A program made the position numbers and the translations under genes. A stretch of 54,435 nucleotides of DNA, taken from the NCBI GenBank assembly GCA_015069395.1, contig SVIR01000008.1, forward strand, positions 1 to 54,435, read 5' to 3'. Position 1 is the first letter of the stretch, and each line of letters starts with the position of its first letter. Positions 25,905-33,491 of the stretch are shown in pieces. Under the pieces are notes generated by a model. It saw nothing but the letters and a program-made list of their open reading frames with translations, ran no database searches and was not told the DNA's origin. Origin of the DNA: Clostridiales bacterium. Its GTDB lineage: Bacteria > Bacillota > Clostridia > Christensenellales > UBA1242.

Positions 25905-27197
25905 ATGGTTGTATTATACATATTGATAGGCATAAGCATTTTGCTTAGCATAGTGACAATTGTTGTGTGTTTAAAAACAAGAAATAAAAGCGAAATTTCA
26001 CAAGAAGATAAAAACGCGATAATCAGTAGTTTTAACAACAATATTGATTTTATTAGCAAGAGTCTAGCTCAGACTCAAAAGGCCAACAACGAGGCGATTT
26101 TGCAGACGATTCGTGCCTTTCAAGAAAATTTGTCGGGAAATAATGAATCTCTTGAAAAAAGAGTGTTGGAACTTACAAAACAGCTAGACGAACGTATGCA
26201 AAACATTAGCAAATTGCAAGAGGAGAAACTAGAAGCGATTAGAGTCTCAAATGAGAGGCATTTGCGAATGCTTCAAGAAGACAACAATCGTCAGCTTGAC
26301 AAGATGCGTGAAACTGTAGACGAAAAACTCTCAAGGACGATAAATGAACGTTTTGATCAAAGTTTTAAGGTTTTGAGTGAACAGCTTGAGAGTGTTTATA
26401 AATCAATTGGAGAAATGCAAAATATTGCAACTGATGTTGGAAGTTTGACAAAGATGCTGTCAAATGTGAAAACAACTGGCGTATTTGGAGAAATTCAATT
26501 GGGCGCAATTTTTGATCAACTTTTGACAAAGGATCAATATGAAACAAACTTTGTCACAGGTGAAGGCAGAGAACCAGTAGAATATGTAATCAAACTGCCC
26601 GGTCTTGACGAGGGGGATTTTGTATATTTGCCAGTTGATAGTAAATTTCCATTTACTGTTTATAGTGATTTGCAATCGGCTTATGACAAAAACGACTTTG
26701 AAGTTGTCAAACAGAAAAAAGAGCAACTAAAATCCACTATTAAAAATATGGCAAAGGATATCAATACCAAGTATATTTGTCCACCTAAAACCACAAATTT
26801 TGCTGTTATGTTTTTGCCTGTTGAGGGGCTTTATGCTGAAGTCGCCAAAATGGGGTTGATTGAAGAACTTCAAAGCAAGTTTAGTGTGACAATCGCTGGT
26901 CCTACAACAATGAGTGCTCTTTTAAATAGTTTGCAAATGGGTTTTAGGACCCTTGCTATTCAAAAGAAGTCTGGAGAGGTTTGGAAGATTTTGGGTGCTG
27001 TACGCACAGAATTCGATAAATTTAATGGCATAATAGATAGCATTAGAAAACGTTTTGAAGGGGCCAGCAAAGACTTTGACGTTCTTGTGGGAACACGCAG
27101 TCGTCTTATTGCGAGCAAACTTCGTTCGGTTGAACGTCTTGACAATAAAGAGACTACCAAACTTTTGGGCTTGGAAGATGTTCAAGAAGAAGAGTAA
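25905..27197 (+). CDS. rmuC: RmuC-family DNA recombination protein
   Basis: 430 residues. An N-terminal membrane helix (about 3-23) leads into a long coiled coil (about 60-170) and then the RmuC domain, related to restriction-endonuclease folds. Family-typical stretches are KTTGVFGEIQLGAIFDQLLT, YLPVDSKFPF and AGPTTMSALLNSLQMGFRTL. In E. coli RmuC limits recombination at inverted repeats; its biochemical activity is not well established. The ribosome site AAAGGGG lies 6 nt upstream. The SDR gene follows after 41 bases without a terminator. Confidence 0.93.
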   Translation: MVVLYILIGISILLSIVTIVVCLKTRNKSEISQEDKNAIISSFNNNIDFISKSLAQTQKANNEAILQTIRAFQENLSGNNESLEKRVLELTKQLDERMQNISKLQEEKLEAIRVSNERHLRMLQEDNNRQLDKMRETVDEKLSRTINERFDQSFKVLSEQLESVYKSIGEMQNIATDVGSLTKMLSNVKTTGVFGEIQLGAIFDQLLTKDQYETNFVTGEGREPVEYVIKLPGLDEGDFVYLPVDSKFPFTVYSDLQSAYDKNDFEVVKQKKEQLKSTIKNMAKDINTKYICPPKTTNFAVMFLPVEGLYAEVAKMGLIEELQSKFSVTIAGPTTMSALLNSLQMGFRTLAIQKKSGEVWKILGAVRTEFDKFNGIIDSIRKRFEGASKDFDVLVGTRSRLIASKLRSVERLDNKETTKLLGLEDVQEEE

Positions 27198-27238
27198 AAG
27201 GTGACAAGAATAAATAGATTGATATAGGTGGAAACGAT

Positions 27239-28036
27239 ATGAAGTATGTTTTGATTACGGGTGGAGCAAGTGGAATGGGAAGAGCCACAGCCTTAAAGTT
27301 GGCAGAAAATGGATATCAAGTATTTTCTTGTGATATAAAGACAAATGAAAAAGATGTTGATAATATTATTCAGCTTAAAGTTGACGTTACAGATATGGAG
27401 AGTGTAAAGAAAGCTTATGATTTTGTGAGAACTCAAACAGATTCTCTTTGTGCAATTATAAATTTTGCTGGAATTATTATGATGAATTCATTAATTGAAA
27501 TAAGCGAAGAAGATTTTATTAAAATTTTCAACATAAATCTATTTGGTGCTTTTAGAGTCAACAAAATGTTTTTTCCTTTAATTAAAAAGGGGAATGGACG
27601 TATTATAATAACGACCAGCGAATTGGCACCAAACAAAATATTGCCATTTAATGCTATTTATTCAATTTCTAAAAAAGCTTTAGATGCGTATGCTCAAGGT
27701 TTGACAATGGAACTTGGAATTTTGGGTATTCCTGTAATAACCTTAAGACCTGGGGCCGTAGAAACTCCAATTCTGAAAAACTCAAATGAAGAGATGGCTG
27801 CATTAAATTCAAATACGACCCTTTATAAAAAATCAATAACAAAATTTAAAAGCATTGTGGATAAAGAACAGGGAGGGGCAATAGCTCCTGAGAAAATTGC
27901 TGATTTAGTTGTAAAAATTTTAAATAAAAAAAATCCAAGATGCATTTATAAAAAAAATATCAGTAAGAAATTAAAGTTATTGAATCTTGTACCAACAAAA
28001 ATGCAGATAAAAATCTTTAAAATGATATTGAAATAA
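27239..28036 (+). CDS. Short-chain dehydrogenase/reductase (SDR)
   Basis: 265 residues, classical SDR. The cofactor motif TGGASGMG is at residues 8-15. NFAGIIMM replaces NNAG, the catalytic Ser is in IITTSELA and the YxxxK motif is YSISK (near 141). The C-terminus is basic and hydrophobic. Ribosome site TAGGTGG. The substrate is unknown. A second SDR of the window (42484) is related in layout but not adjacent. Confidence 0.9.
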   Translation: MKYVLITGGASGMGRATALKLAENGYQVFSCDIKTNEKDVDNIIQLKVDVTDMESVKKAYDFVRTQTDSLCAIINFAGIIMMNSLIEISEEDFIKIFNINLFGAFRVNKMFFPLIKKGNGRIIITTSELAPNKILPFNAIYSISKKALDAYAQGLTMELGILGIPVITLRPGAVETPILKNSNEEMAALNSNTTLYKKSITKFKSIVDKEQGGAIAPEKIADLVVKILNKKNPRCIYKKNISKKLKLLNLVPTKMQIKIFKMILK

Positions 28037-28082
28037 CAGGCGATTTGAACAATTGATTTTTTTTAAAAATAAAATTAATAAA

Positions 28083-28106
28083 AAAGTTGAACCCGTGGGT
28101 TCAACT
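28083..28106 (-). terminator. Terminator of the tRNA-Cys/tRNA-Leu transcript
   Basis: A perfect 10-bp stem, AGTTGAACCC with GGGTTCAACT and a 2-base loop. On the minus strand it is followed by a T-run, which fits the end of the tRNA transcript; on the + strand the following sequence is less T-rich. Confidence 0.78.
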
Positions 28107-28117
28107 ATATTTTCAAC

Positions 28118-28203
28118 TGGTGCTGGTGGTGGGAGTCGAACCCACACGTCCTTTCGAACTCAGGATTTTAAGTCCTGTGCGTCTGCCATTCCGCCACACC
28201 AGC
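28118..28203 (-). tRNA. tRNA-Leu (anticodon TAA)
   Basis: 86 nt with the long variable arm of leucine tRNAs and encoded CCA. The acceptor is GCTGGTG/CACCAGC. The anticodon arm is CAGGA-CTTAAAA-TCCTG. It reads UUA/UUG codons and lies downstream of tRNA-Cys. Confidence 0.94.
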
Positions 28204-28238
28204 ATTATATTCAAAAGAGATGATTCGAAAACATCAAT

Positions 28239-28313
28239 TGGAGGTACCACCCGGATTTGAACCGGGGAATAAAGGTGTTGCAGACCTTTGCCTTACCGCT
28301 TGGCGATGGTACC
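28239..28313 (-). tRNA. tRNA-Cys (anticodon GCA)
   Basis: 75 nt with encoded CCA. Acceptor GGTACCA/TGGTACC. The anticodon arm is AAGGT-CTGCAAC-ACCTT. It is the first gene of the minus-strand tRNA operon, 35 bases from tRNA-Leu. Confidence 0.94.
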
Positions 28314-28345
28314 AAAATGCCTCAAATCATCTCTCGAACACAACA

Positions 28346-28374
28346 ACTATATCATAATTGTGTGGTTTTGTCAA
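28346..28374 (-). promoter_or_regulatory. Promoter of the tRNA-Cys/tRNA-Leu operon
   Basis: On the minus strand, TTGACA (28369-28374), 17-bp spacer, TATAGT (28346-28351), about 32 nt before tRNA-Cys. Confidence 0.8.
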
Positions 28375-28465
28375 ATCTTTTAACAAAATTATAATAAAAT
28401 ATATGCTTAATCTATCTAAACTGAACAACTATTTTATAAAATTCATAAAAAATGTTGAAAAACGC

Positions 28466-28494
28466 TTGATTTTTTAGTGAAAATTTGATATATT
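28466..28494 (+). promoter_or_regulatory. Promoter of tRNA-Gly
   Basis: TTGATT (28466-28471), 17-bp spacer, TATATT (28489-28494), 14 bases before the tRNA. Confidence 0.6.
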
Positions 28495-28508
28495 ATTAAG
28501 GTAACCGT

Positions 28509-28583
28509 GCGGGAGTGGCTCAGTGGTAGAGCGTTGCCTTGCCAAGGCAAATGTCGCGAGTTCGAATCTCGTCTTCCGCTCCA
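28509..28583 (+). tRNA. tRNA-Gly (anticodon GCC)
   Basis: 75 nt with encoded CCA. Acceptor GCGGGAG/CTTCCGC (one G-U pair). The anticodon arm is TTGCC-TTGCCAA-GGCAA. T-arm GCGAG-TTCGAAT-CTCGT. It is monocistronic with its own promoter and terminator. Confidence 0.95.
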
Positions 28584-28593
28584 GACTTAGAGA

Positions 28594-28618
28594 CCTTATC
28601 AAAAGATAAGGTTTTTTT
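28594..28618 (+). terminator. Terminator of tRNA-Gly
   Basis: ACCTTATC and GATAAGGT arms with an AAAA loop, followed by T7. Confidence 0.85.
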
Positions 28619-28626
28619 ATGATACT

Positions 28627-28726
28627 TTTTATAAATTTCTTAACTGGCAATCGACTTAAAAAAACAGCAAGATTCATTTCTTACTGGCTTATACCCAAAA
28701 ACTGACAAACGTTATGCGAAATAACA
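28627..28726 (+). repeat. Direct repeat, left copy (about 100 bp)
   Basis: Nearly identical to 29228-29328, differing by one substitution and one or two homopolymer lengths. Its right end contains the small inverted repeat GTTAT-GCGAA-ATAAC. It starts just after the tRNA-Gly terminator. No terminal inverted repeats or transposase are visible. Confidence 0.88.
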
Positions 28727-28889
28727 CTTTTAAGTTAAAATTTTTTGTCAAAAGTATTGACATTTTCATTAAAACAACACATAATATCTATGAACGTTGG
28801 GTGAAAAGAAACGAAAGTTTCCAATCCGTAATCAATGGTGGCTATAAAGTTGAATCTTTGTGTATGCCAAGACCATTCCGTTCTTTTTT

Positions 28890-29195
28890 TTATTTCTTCT
28901 TTTTAAGAGAATTAATTAAAGGTTTATCTGCATCAGCAAAATGACAATCCTTATATTTAATATCTTTTTATATTTGTTCTCTTTTTGTATCTCAATCGTA
29001 TCTTTAACGTAAGCAGTTCTGCTGTCTTTTGGATTCGGATTTTTTGTAAGCTTATGCTTTTTTCCATAATCTTCCTTAATGAGTCAAACCGATTGATTTA
29101 CGAAAATTTTTCTTGTTTTTGAAACAAGAAAGAAGGGTGTCCAGTAACCTTGTTAGTCTGAAATTCACTCATAGGAGTGTATTTTCTTTTGCCAT
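28890..29195 (-). pseudogene. Decayed gene of a small conserved protein
   Basis: No long frame is open here, but reading the minus strand across frames gives protein-like blocks in order: KRKYTPMSEFQTN, GHPSFLFQKQ, IGLTH, KLTKNPNPKDSRTAYV and KDCHFADADKPLINSLKKK. At least three frame changes and an internal stop are needed to join them. The blocks (GHPS, GLTH, NPNPKD..AYV) recall a family of uncharacterised small Firmicutes proteins I know only as hypothetical. The block lies exactly between the two direct repeats. A possible start ATG is at 29195. Confidence 0.5.
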
Positions 29196-29227
29196 AATTT
29201 CTTCTATGTGCTATTTCTTTCTGCTCC

Positions 29228-29328
29228 TTTTATAAATTTCTTAACTGGCTATCGACTTAAAAAAAACAGCAAGATTCATTTCTTACTGGCTTATACCCAA
29301 AAACTGACAAACGTTATGCGAAATAACA
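29228..29328 (+). repeat. Direct repeat, right copy (about 100 bp)
   Basis: Second copy of 28627-28726, 601 bp downstream in the same orientation. The sequence between the copies (28727-29227) holds the decayed minus-strand gene, a short doubtful + strand frame at 28714-28944 and a perfect 10-bp inverted repeat (TTTCTTGTTT/AAACAAGAAA, 29109-29131). Confidence 0.88.
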
Positions 29329-29358
29329 AACTAAAAGATAAGAAAGAAAAAATATTTA

Positions 29359-29387
29359 TTGAAATTTTAATTTTGCTGTGATATAAT
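29359..29387 (+). promoter_or_regulatory. Promoter of the gene at 29405
   Basis: TTGAAA (29359-29364), 17-bp spacer, TATAAT (29382-29387). Confidence 0.75.
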
Positions 29388-29404
29388 CCTAAAAGAGGTG
29401 AATT

Positions 29405-29770
29405 ATGGAAAGAATAAGTGGTTTGGTTTTTGCTTTTGCAGGAAAACAAGATAGAGAGTTGGATTTGTTGAGTGAATATCTAAAATCTGAAGGGATTGAA
29501 AATAAAGTATATTGCAACAGATCTCATATACGTGCAGGACACAAGAGGATTCAAGTCAACAAAAGGGATTATTTTGATGCAGTTTCAAAAGGTTCTATAT
29601 TTTGTGACGAAAACAATTTTGAAACGATTTCTTGGCTTTCTCCTGCTGGTGAAATAATGAATGAATTGAAGAGTTTGGCAATGTTTGCAAGAGTGACCTA
29701 TGATAAAGGAAAAACTTCTAATTGTGGCGTGGAAGAATCAAGGTTTTGTGATAGTGGGTTGGAAAAATAA
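29405..29770 (+). CDS. Small protein of unknown function (121 aa)
   Basis: 121 residues I do not recognise. It begins with a short hydrophobic strand (SGLVFAFAGK) and has mixed alpha/beta character, with no signal peptide or membrane helix. Four cysteines are scattered without a clear metal motif. It has a consensus promoter, an AGAGGTG ribosome site and its own terminator, so it is very probably a real, independently expressed gene. Confidence 0.62.
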   Translation: MERISGLVFAFAGKQDRELDLLSEYLKSEGIENKVYCNRSHIRAGHKRIQVNKRDYFDAVSKGSIFCDENNFETISWLSPAGEIMNELKSLAMFARVTYDKGKTSNCGVEESRFCDSGLEK

Positions 29771-29801
29771 AAATAGGAAGAAGAGTCTTCCTATTTTTTT
29801 A
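29771..29801. terminator. Bidirectional intrinsic terminator
   Basis: AAATAGGAAGA and TCTTCCTATTT arms with A-run before and T-run after; it lies between the convergent gene at 29405 and ung. Confidence 0.85.
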
Positions 29802-30458
29802 ATGCCAATCAATTGGTGTTTTGTTGTGTTTTATCAAAAAGTCGTTTGCCTTTGAAAAGTGCATGCATCCAAAAAATCCTCTATATGCTGACAATGGACT
29901 AGGGTGTGGAGCTTTTAAAATTAAATGCTGACTTTCTATTTCTGGAGCGAAACTTTGCGCATTTGAACCCCATAAAATAAATACCATCGGGTCTTTTCTT
30001 GTTGATAAAAGTTTTATGATTTGTTTTGTCAAGATTTCCCATCCTTTGTTCTGGTGAGAGTTTGCTTGCCCTCGTCTGACTGTTAGGCTTGTGTTTAACA
30101 ACAAAACCCCTTGATTTGCCCATCTTTGTAAGTTGCCACTTGAATCGCATTTGATGTTTAAGTCTGATTCGATTTCTTTGTAAATATTTTGTAAAGAAGG
30201 TGGGAGGGTGACGCCATCTTGAACCGAAAATGCAAGGCCGTGGGCTTGGTTAGGCTCGTGATAAGGGTCTTGTCCTATGATTACGACCTTTACGTTTTCG
30301 TATTTTGTGCTGTTTAGTGCGTTGAAAATAAAATCCGTTTTTGGATAAATGTCAAATCTAGAATATTCTTCTTCTAAAAATACTTGCAAGTTTTTGAAAT
30401 AAGGTTTTGAAAATTCTTCTTTCAACAGGCTTGCCCACGACTTTGTGATTTTTATCAT
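29799..30458 (-). CDS. ung: Uracil-DNA glycosylase
   Basis: 219 residues, family 1 UDG, which removes uracil from DNA for base-excision repair. The water-activating motif is GQDPYHE (Asp near 64), the uracil-binding region is AHGLAFSV, and the leucine-loop motif is [14 protein letters not shown] with the catalytic His. An in-frame extension upstream to 30506 exists, but AAGGA lies 8 nt before the ATG at 30458 and the N-terminus then matches family length. It is near rpsT on the same strand, separated by that gene's terminator. Confidence 0.96.
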   Translation of the reverse strand: MIKITKSWASLLKEEFSKPYFKNLQVFLEEEYSRFDIYPKTDFIFNALNSTKYENVKVVIIGQDPYHEPNQAHGLAFSVQDGVTLPPSLQNIYKEIESDLNIKCDSSGNLQRWANQGVLLLNTSLTVRRGQANSHQNKGWEILTKQIIKLLSTRKDPMVFILWGSNAQSFAPEIESQHLILKAPHPSPLSAYRGFFGCMHFSKANDFLIKHNKTPIDWH

Positions 30459-30496
30459 TTTTGGATCCTTTTTAAGAGAAGTGATGTTTGTGAGAT

Positions 30497-30524
30497 AAAA
30501 AAACACACTTAAAAAAGTGTGCTG
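30497..30524 (-). terminator. Terminator of rpsT
   Basis: On the minus strand, an AGCACACTT/AAGTGTGT stem with an A/T-rich loop followed by T7. Confidence 0.72.
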
Positions 30525-30527
30525 TTT

Positions 30528-30797
30528 TTATTTGCTTGCTTTTGCATTGCTAAGCAATTTTGAAAAGTGTGCTTTTTTTCTGTTTGCAGAATTTTTATGA
30601 ATAACGTTTTCTCTTGCAGCACTATCAAGTTTTGAAGCGAGTTGATTGTAAATTTCTTCTGCTTTTGCAGTGTCTACAGCGAGTTCTGCTTTAAATTTTT
30701 TGATATATGTCTTGATTTCAGACTTGATAGAATTGTTTTCAACTCTTCTTTCTCTTTCAAGTAAAACTCTTTTCTTTGCTGATTTAATATTTGCCAT
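30528..30797 (-). CDS. rpsT: Small ribosomal subunit protein S20 (bS20)
   Basis: 89 residues. The S20 N-terminus MANIKSAKKRV and the ending block SANRKKAHFSKLLSNA are characteristic; the protein is a basic three-helix bundle that binds 16S rRNA. The start at 30797 has an AAGGAG site 7 nt upstream; an upstream in-frame extension is not supported. Divergent from gpr, as in many spore-formers. Confidence 0.96.
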   Translation of the reverse strand: MANIKSAKKRVLLERERRVENNSIKSEIKTYIKKFKAELAVDTAKAEEIYNQLASKLDSAARENVIHKNSANRKKAHFSKLLSNAKASK

Positions 30798-30825
30798 TTC
30801 TTTCTCCTTAATAATTGTCCGAATC

Positions 30826-30854
30826 ATTATAGCATAAGATTTTGTAAAAATCAA
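30826..30854 (-). promoter_or_regulatory. Promoter of rpsT
   Basis: On the minus strand, TTGATT (30849-30854), 17-bp spacer, TATAAT (30826-30831). Confidence 0.7.
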
Positions 30855-30889
30855 CTTATTTTTTCATTTTTTTTGGATATATTTTTTGT

Positions 30890-31639
30890 ATGATTGATTT
30901 GATTGACGAATGTGGAGAAGATTTGGCTTCATGTGGTTATGAAACCATAAAGCTGGGCAAAATTTCTTGTTCAAAATTGGTTGTAGACAAGTTTAATGCT
31001 AAGAAAATTGGCTTTAACGAGGGGCATTATTTTGTTTTAAAGGCGCCGATAGATTTTGTGAATTTAGAAAATTTTGGTGCTCAGCTTTTTGCTGAGCTTT
31101 CTTGTCGTTTGAAGTTTTTATTGAAAAAAAACAAGATAACAAAAAAGGATAAAATTCTCTTTGTTGGTATAGGAAATCCTGAGATAATGGCTGACAGTTT
31201 TGGGGCTGCTGTTGTAAACAAAATTGAGATATTGCCTTTTAAAAAATCGAATAGATTTATTAAGATAATTCCCAATACATTTTCAAATACGGGAATAAAT
31301 GCTTATGACATGATAAGGTTGTTGGTTGAGGCTTTTGATATCTCGGCAGTGTTTTTGTTTGATGCTTTAGCAACCACAGAGATTTCAAGGTTGGGGACAA
31401 CCATTCAATTTAATGATGCTGGATTGACCCCAGGTAGTGCTATGAACAATTTTGGGTTGCCGATAAATAGAGAAACCATAAATGTGCCCTGTTTTGCCGT
31501 GGGGGTGCCGTTAATGATATCAGCCAAGCAGTTGGTCAAAGAAAGTCCAAAAGACCTTGTTTTGACCGAAAAAGACGTAAAAGACAAGGTTGAGTTTTTA
31601 TCTGGCGTTGTGGCAGATGCTCTGATGGAGATTTTGTAA
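30890..31639 (+). CDS. gpr: GPR-type spore protease, short form
   Basis: 249 residues; GPR degrades small acid-soluble proteins at germination. Both catalytic-type Asp regions are present though diverged: FVGIGNPEIMADSFGAAVV (compare NVTPDALGP) and FLFDALATTEI (compare IDALAAR), plus TTIQFNDAGLTPGSAMNN and FAVGVPLMI. Bacillus GPR is about 370 residues with a short propeptide. Here the ATG begins at MIDLIDE, roughly the mature N-terminus, and no upstream start is possible because of a stop at 30845. There is no Shine-Dalgarno. It sits next to rpsT, as in Bacillus. Confidence 0.82.
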   Translation: MIDLIDECGEDLASCGYETIKLGKISCSKLVVDKFNAKKIGFNEGHYFVLKAPIDFVNLENFGAQLFAELSCRLKFLLKKNKITKKDKILFVGIGNPEIMADSFGAAVVNKIEILPFKKSNRFIKIIPNTFSNTGINAYDMIRLLVEAFDISAVFLFDALATTEISRLGTTIQFNDAGLTPGSAMNNFGLPINRETINVPCFAVGVPLMISAKQLVKESPKDLVLTEKDVKDKVEFLSGVVADALMEIL

Positions 31640-31671
31640 ACTCTTTCAATAGTTTTGAATAAACTATATGT

Positions 31672-32400
31672 ATGAAAAACGTGTTGTTGATCGATAGTGG
31701 AAGTGGTGGAGTAAACATCTTGGCAGAAAGTGTAAGGGTTGCGCCTTATTGCAATTTTTTGCTTTTTTGTGACGATAAAAATATGCCTTATGGAAACAAG
31801 TCGAAAGAAGTGTTGATAGAGACAACTCTCAACAATCTTGAAATGATAAAGACATTTTTTGATTTTGAGATTGTGGTTATGGCGTGTAATACCTTGACCT
31901 CGACTTGCTTGGAGGTTTGTAGAGAAAAATATTCGTACGTCGAATTTATAGGAACGGTTCCTGCTATAAAACCGGCGTTAAAACAATTTGATAAGAATGA
32001 TGTTTTGGTGCTTGCGACACAAAACACCTTAGAAAATAGCGTAATAATAAGAAAAAACAAAGGAATAAAAACGCTGGCATTGCCTTGGCTGGCTAATGAG
32101 ATAGATGCAAATTTAGACAATGTTGAAGTTTTTAGAAATAGGTTGGCAGAAGAACTTTTGGGAACCAATGTGAAAGCTGTCGTTCTTGGTTGTACTCATT
32201 ATTCTTCAATTTCTGCTATGTTGGAACAAATTCTTGGTAAGGGACTAAAGATTTATGACAGTGCCAATGGTGTGGCTAGAAGATTATTGTCTTTTGTACA
32301 ATCGGAAACGATAAATTATAAAGTCCAAATTATGGTTTCGCAAAATTATAATTTGTTGCCGATGTTTTGGAATCATTTTTATAACAAAGTAAATTCGTAA
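31672..32400 (+). CDS. murI: Glutamate racemase
   Basis: 242 residues, somewhat short. MurI makes D-glutamate for peptidoglycan. The family landmarks are LIDSGSGGVNIL, FCDDKNMPYGNKS, the first catalytic cysteine in MACNTLT (near 72) and the second in LGCTHYSS (near 173). The usual GGLTV after the DSG is GGVNI here. The start has no Shine-Dalgarno; it follows gpr by 32 bases. Confidence 0.88.
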   Translation: MKNVLLIDSGSGGVNILAESVRVAPYCNFLLFCDDKNMPYGNKSKEVLIETTLNNLEMIKTFFDFEIVVMACNTLTSTCLEVCREKYSYVEFIGTVPAIKPALKQFDKNDVLVLATQNTLENSVIIRKNKGIKTLALPWLANEIDANLDNVEVFRNRLAEELLGTNVKAVVLGCTHYSSISAMLEQILGKGLKIYDSANGVARRLLSFVQSETINYKVQIMVSQNYNLLPMFWNHFYNKVNS

Positions 32401-32438
32401 AAAGGGCGAAAACTTTTTTTTATCGGAAGGTTTTGTGT

Positions 32439-32468
32439 TTGAATTTTTTTTAATCTAATGCTTAAAAT
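32439..32468 (+). promoter_or_regulatory. Promoter placed for a leaderless transcript
   Basis: TTGAAT (32439-32444), 18-bp spacer, TAAAAT (32463-32468). The ATG at 32475 is 6 nt after the -10 box, where transcription would be expected to begin. Confidence 0.55.
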
Positions 32469-32474
32469 AAATTT

Positions 32475-33047
32475 ATGGATTTAAAGTTTTCTTTGTTCTA
32501 TATAATACCAATGTTGTTTATTCTCTTAATTGCGTTTCCTATTTTTGTTGAACTTAGGGCTTCGTTCAATCCTTTGTATAATAGGGGAGTGATAGCTTTA
32601 TTTATATTTAAAAAGCAAATTTTTTATTTTCAATTTTCTCTTAATGGAAAGTACATAACAATTCAAAATCAAAATGGAAACGAAACAAAAAAATTGGAGT
32701 TTTCGAGTCCAGAAGTTGCTGTAGTTGAAGAGTTTGTTAATCAGTTAAAAGACAAAATAAGGCTAAAAAGATGTTTTATATTTTATAATATTGGGCTAGG
32801 TGACGCTTTCAATTCGGCTATGGTTTGTGGTTTATTAAATCAAGTTTTGTTGCAAATGTTTTTGGTTTTAAAAAGCCACAAGCCGACAGCTTCGTTATGT
32901 GTTTATGATACGGTTTCTTACAATAAAGTGGAGTTTGAGTTGGCTGGAGATATTTTGATTTCGGTTTCTTTTTTTGAAATTGCATATTCTTATTTATATT
33001 CGGTTATCCTAACTAAAAAGAAGAGTAAAACACAATACATTGTGTAA
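32475..33047 (+). CDS. YtfI-like (DUF2953-type) membrane protein
   Basis: 190 residues. One N-terminal membrane helix (about 9-25) is followed by a beta-like domain; the sequence GLGDAFNSAMVCGLLNQVL (about 112-130) fits the DUF2953 pattern. The assignment is helped by the next gene, since YtfI and YtfJ are adjacent in Bacillus and many Clostridia. The function is unknown but linked to sporulation by context. No ribosome site is visible before the ATG. Confidence 0.68.
   Translation: MDLKFSLFYIIPMLFILLIAFPIFVELRASFNPLYNRGVIALFIFKKQIFYFQFSLNGKYITIQNQNGNETKKLEFSSPEVAVVEEFVNQLKDKIRLKRCFIFYNIGLGDAFNSAMVCGLLNQVLLQMFLVLKSHKPTASLCVYDTVSYNKVEFELAGDILISVSFFEIAYSYLYSVILTKKKSKTQYIV
33029..33044 (+). promoter_or_regulatory. 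Palindrome between ytfI-like and ytfJ
   Basis: ACACAA-TACA-TTGTGT at the end of the ytfI-like gene. There is no following T-run, so it looks more like an operator than a terminator. A possible -10, TATAGT, lies downstream at 33069-33074. Confidence 0.35.
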
Positions 33048-33101
33048 TATTCAAAATAATACACACAATATAGTAGTGTTATGCAAACAAAAGGAGAGGT
33101 T

Positions 33102-33491
33102 ATGAAACATTTTACAGATTCAAAAGCAGTAAACGATTTGATTGATGGAGCTATGGACAAAATGAGAACACTTGTAGACTCTAGCACAATTGTTGGGGAA
33201 AGTATAACTGCACCAGATGGTACGACCATTATACCAATTTCAAAAGTTACAGTTGGTTTTGTTGTTGGAGGTGGAGAATATGCAGACCTATCGTCGAGGA
33301 GAGTTTCAAATCATTTTCCTATGAGTGGAGGAAGCAGTGGAGGTATGAGTGTTTCTCCAGTTGGATTTTTAGTTATTACAGACACGGTAATGTTTGTTAA
33401 CGTGGAGAACAAAAGTTTGTATCAGACTGTTTTGAATATGTTTAATTCGTTGCTTTCAAAAATGGAGAAAAAAGAAAATGAAAAAGATTAA
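33102..33491 (+). CDS. ytfJ: GerW/YtfJ-family sporulation protein
   Basis: 129 residues. The family block TIIPISKVTVGFVVGGGEY (about 43-62) is followed by a glycine-rich segment and the closing SPVGFLVI. YtfJ (GerW) is a forespore protein needed for normal germination in Bacillus. An earlier ATG at 33081 is in frame, but AAAGGAGAGG lies just before 33102 and 33081 is probably the transcript start. Its stop overlaps the start of the dacF-like gene by 14 bases. Confidence 0.92.
   Translation: MKHFTDSKAVNDLIDGAMDKMRTLVDSSTIVGESITAPDGTTIIPISKVTVGFVVGGGEYADLSSRRVSNHFPMSGGSSGGMSVSPVGFLVITDTVMFVNVENKSLYQTVLNMFNSLLSKMEKKENEKD

Noticed and set aside
28714..28944. 76-codon + strand frame starting inside the left direct repeat
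   Set aside because: It starts in the repeat without a ribosome site, and its end overlaps the decayed minus-strand gene. Its middle looks somewhat coding, so it may be a remnant, but not enough to call.
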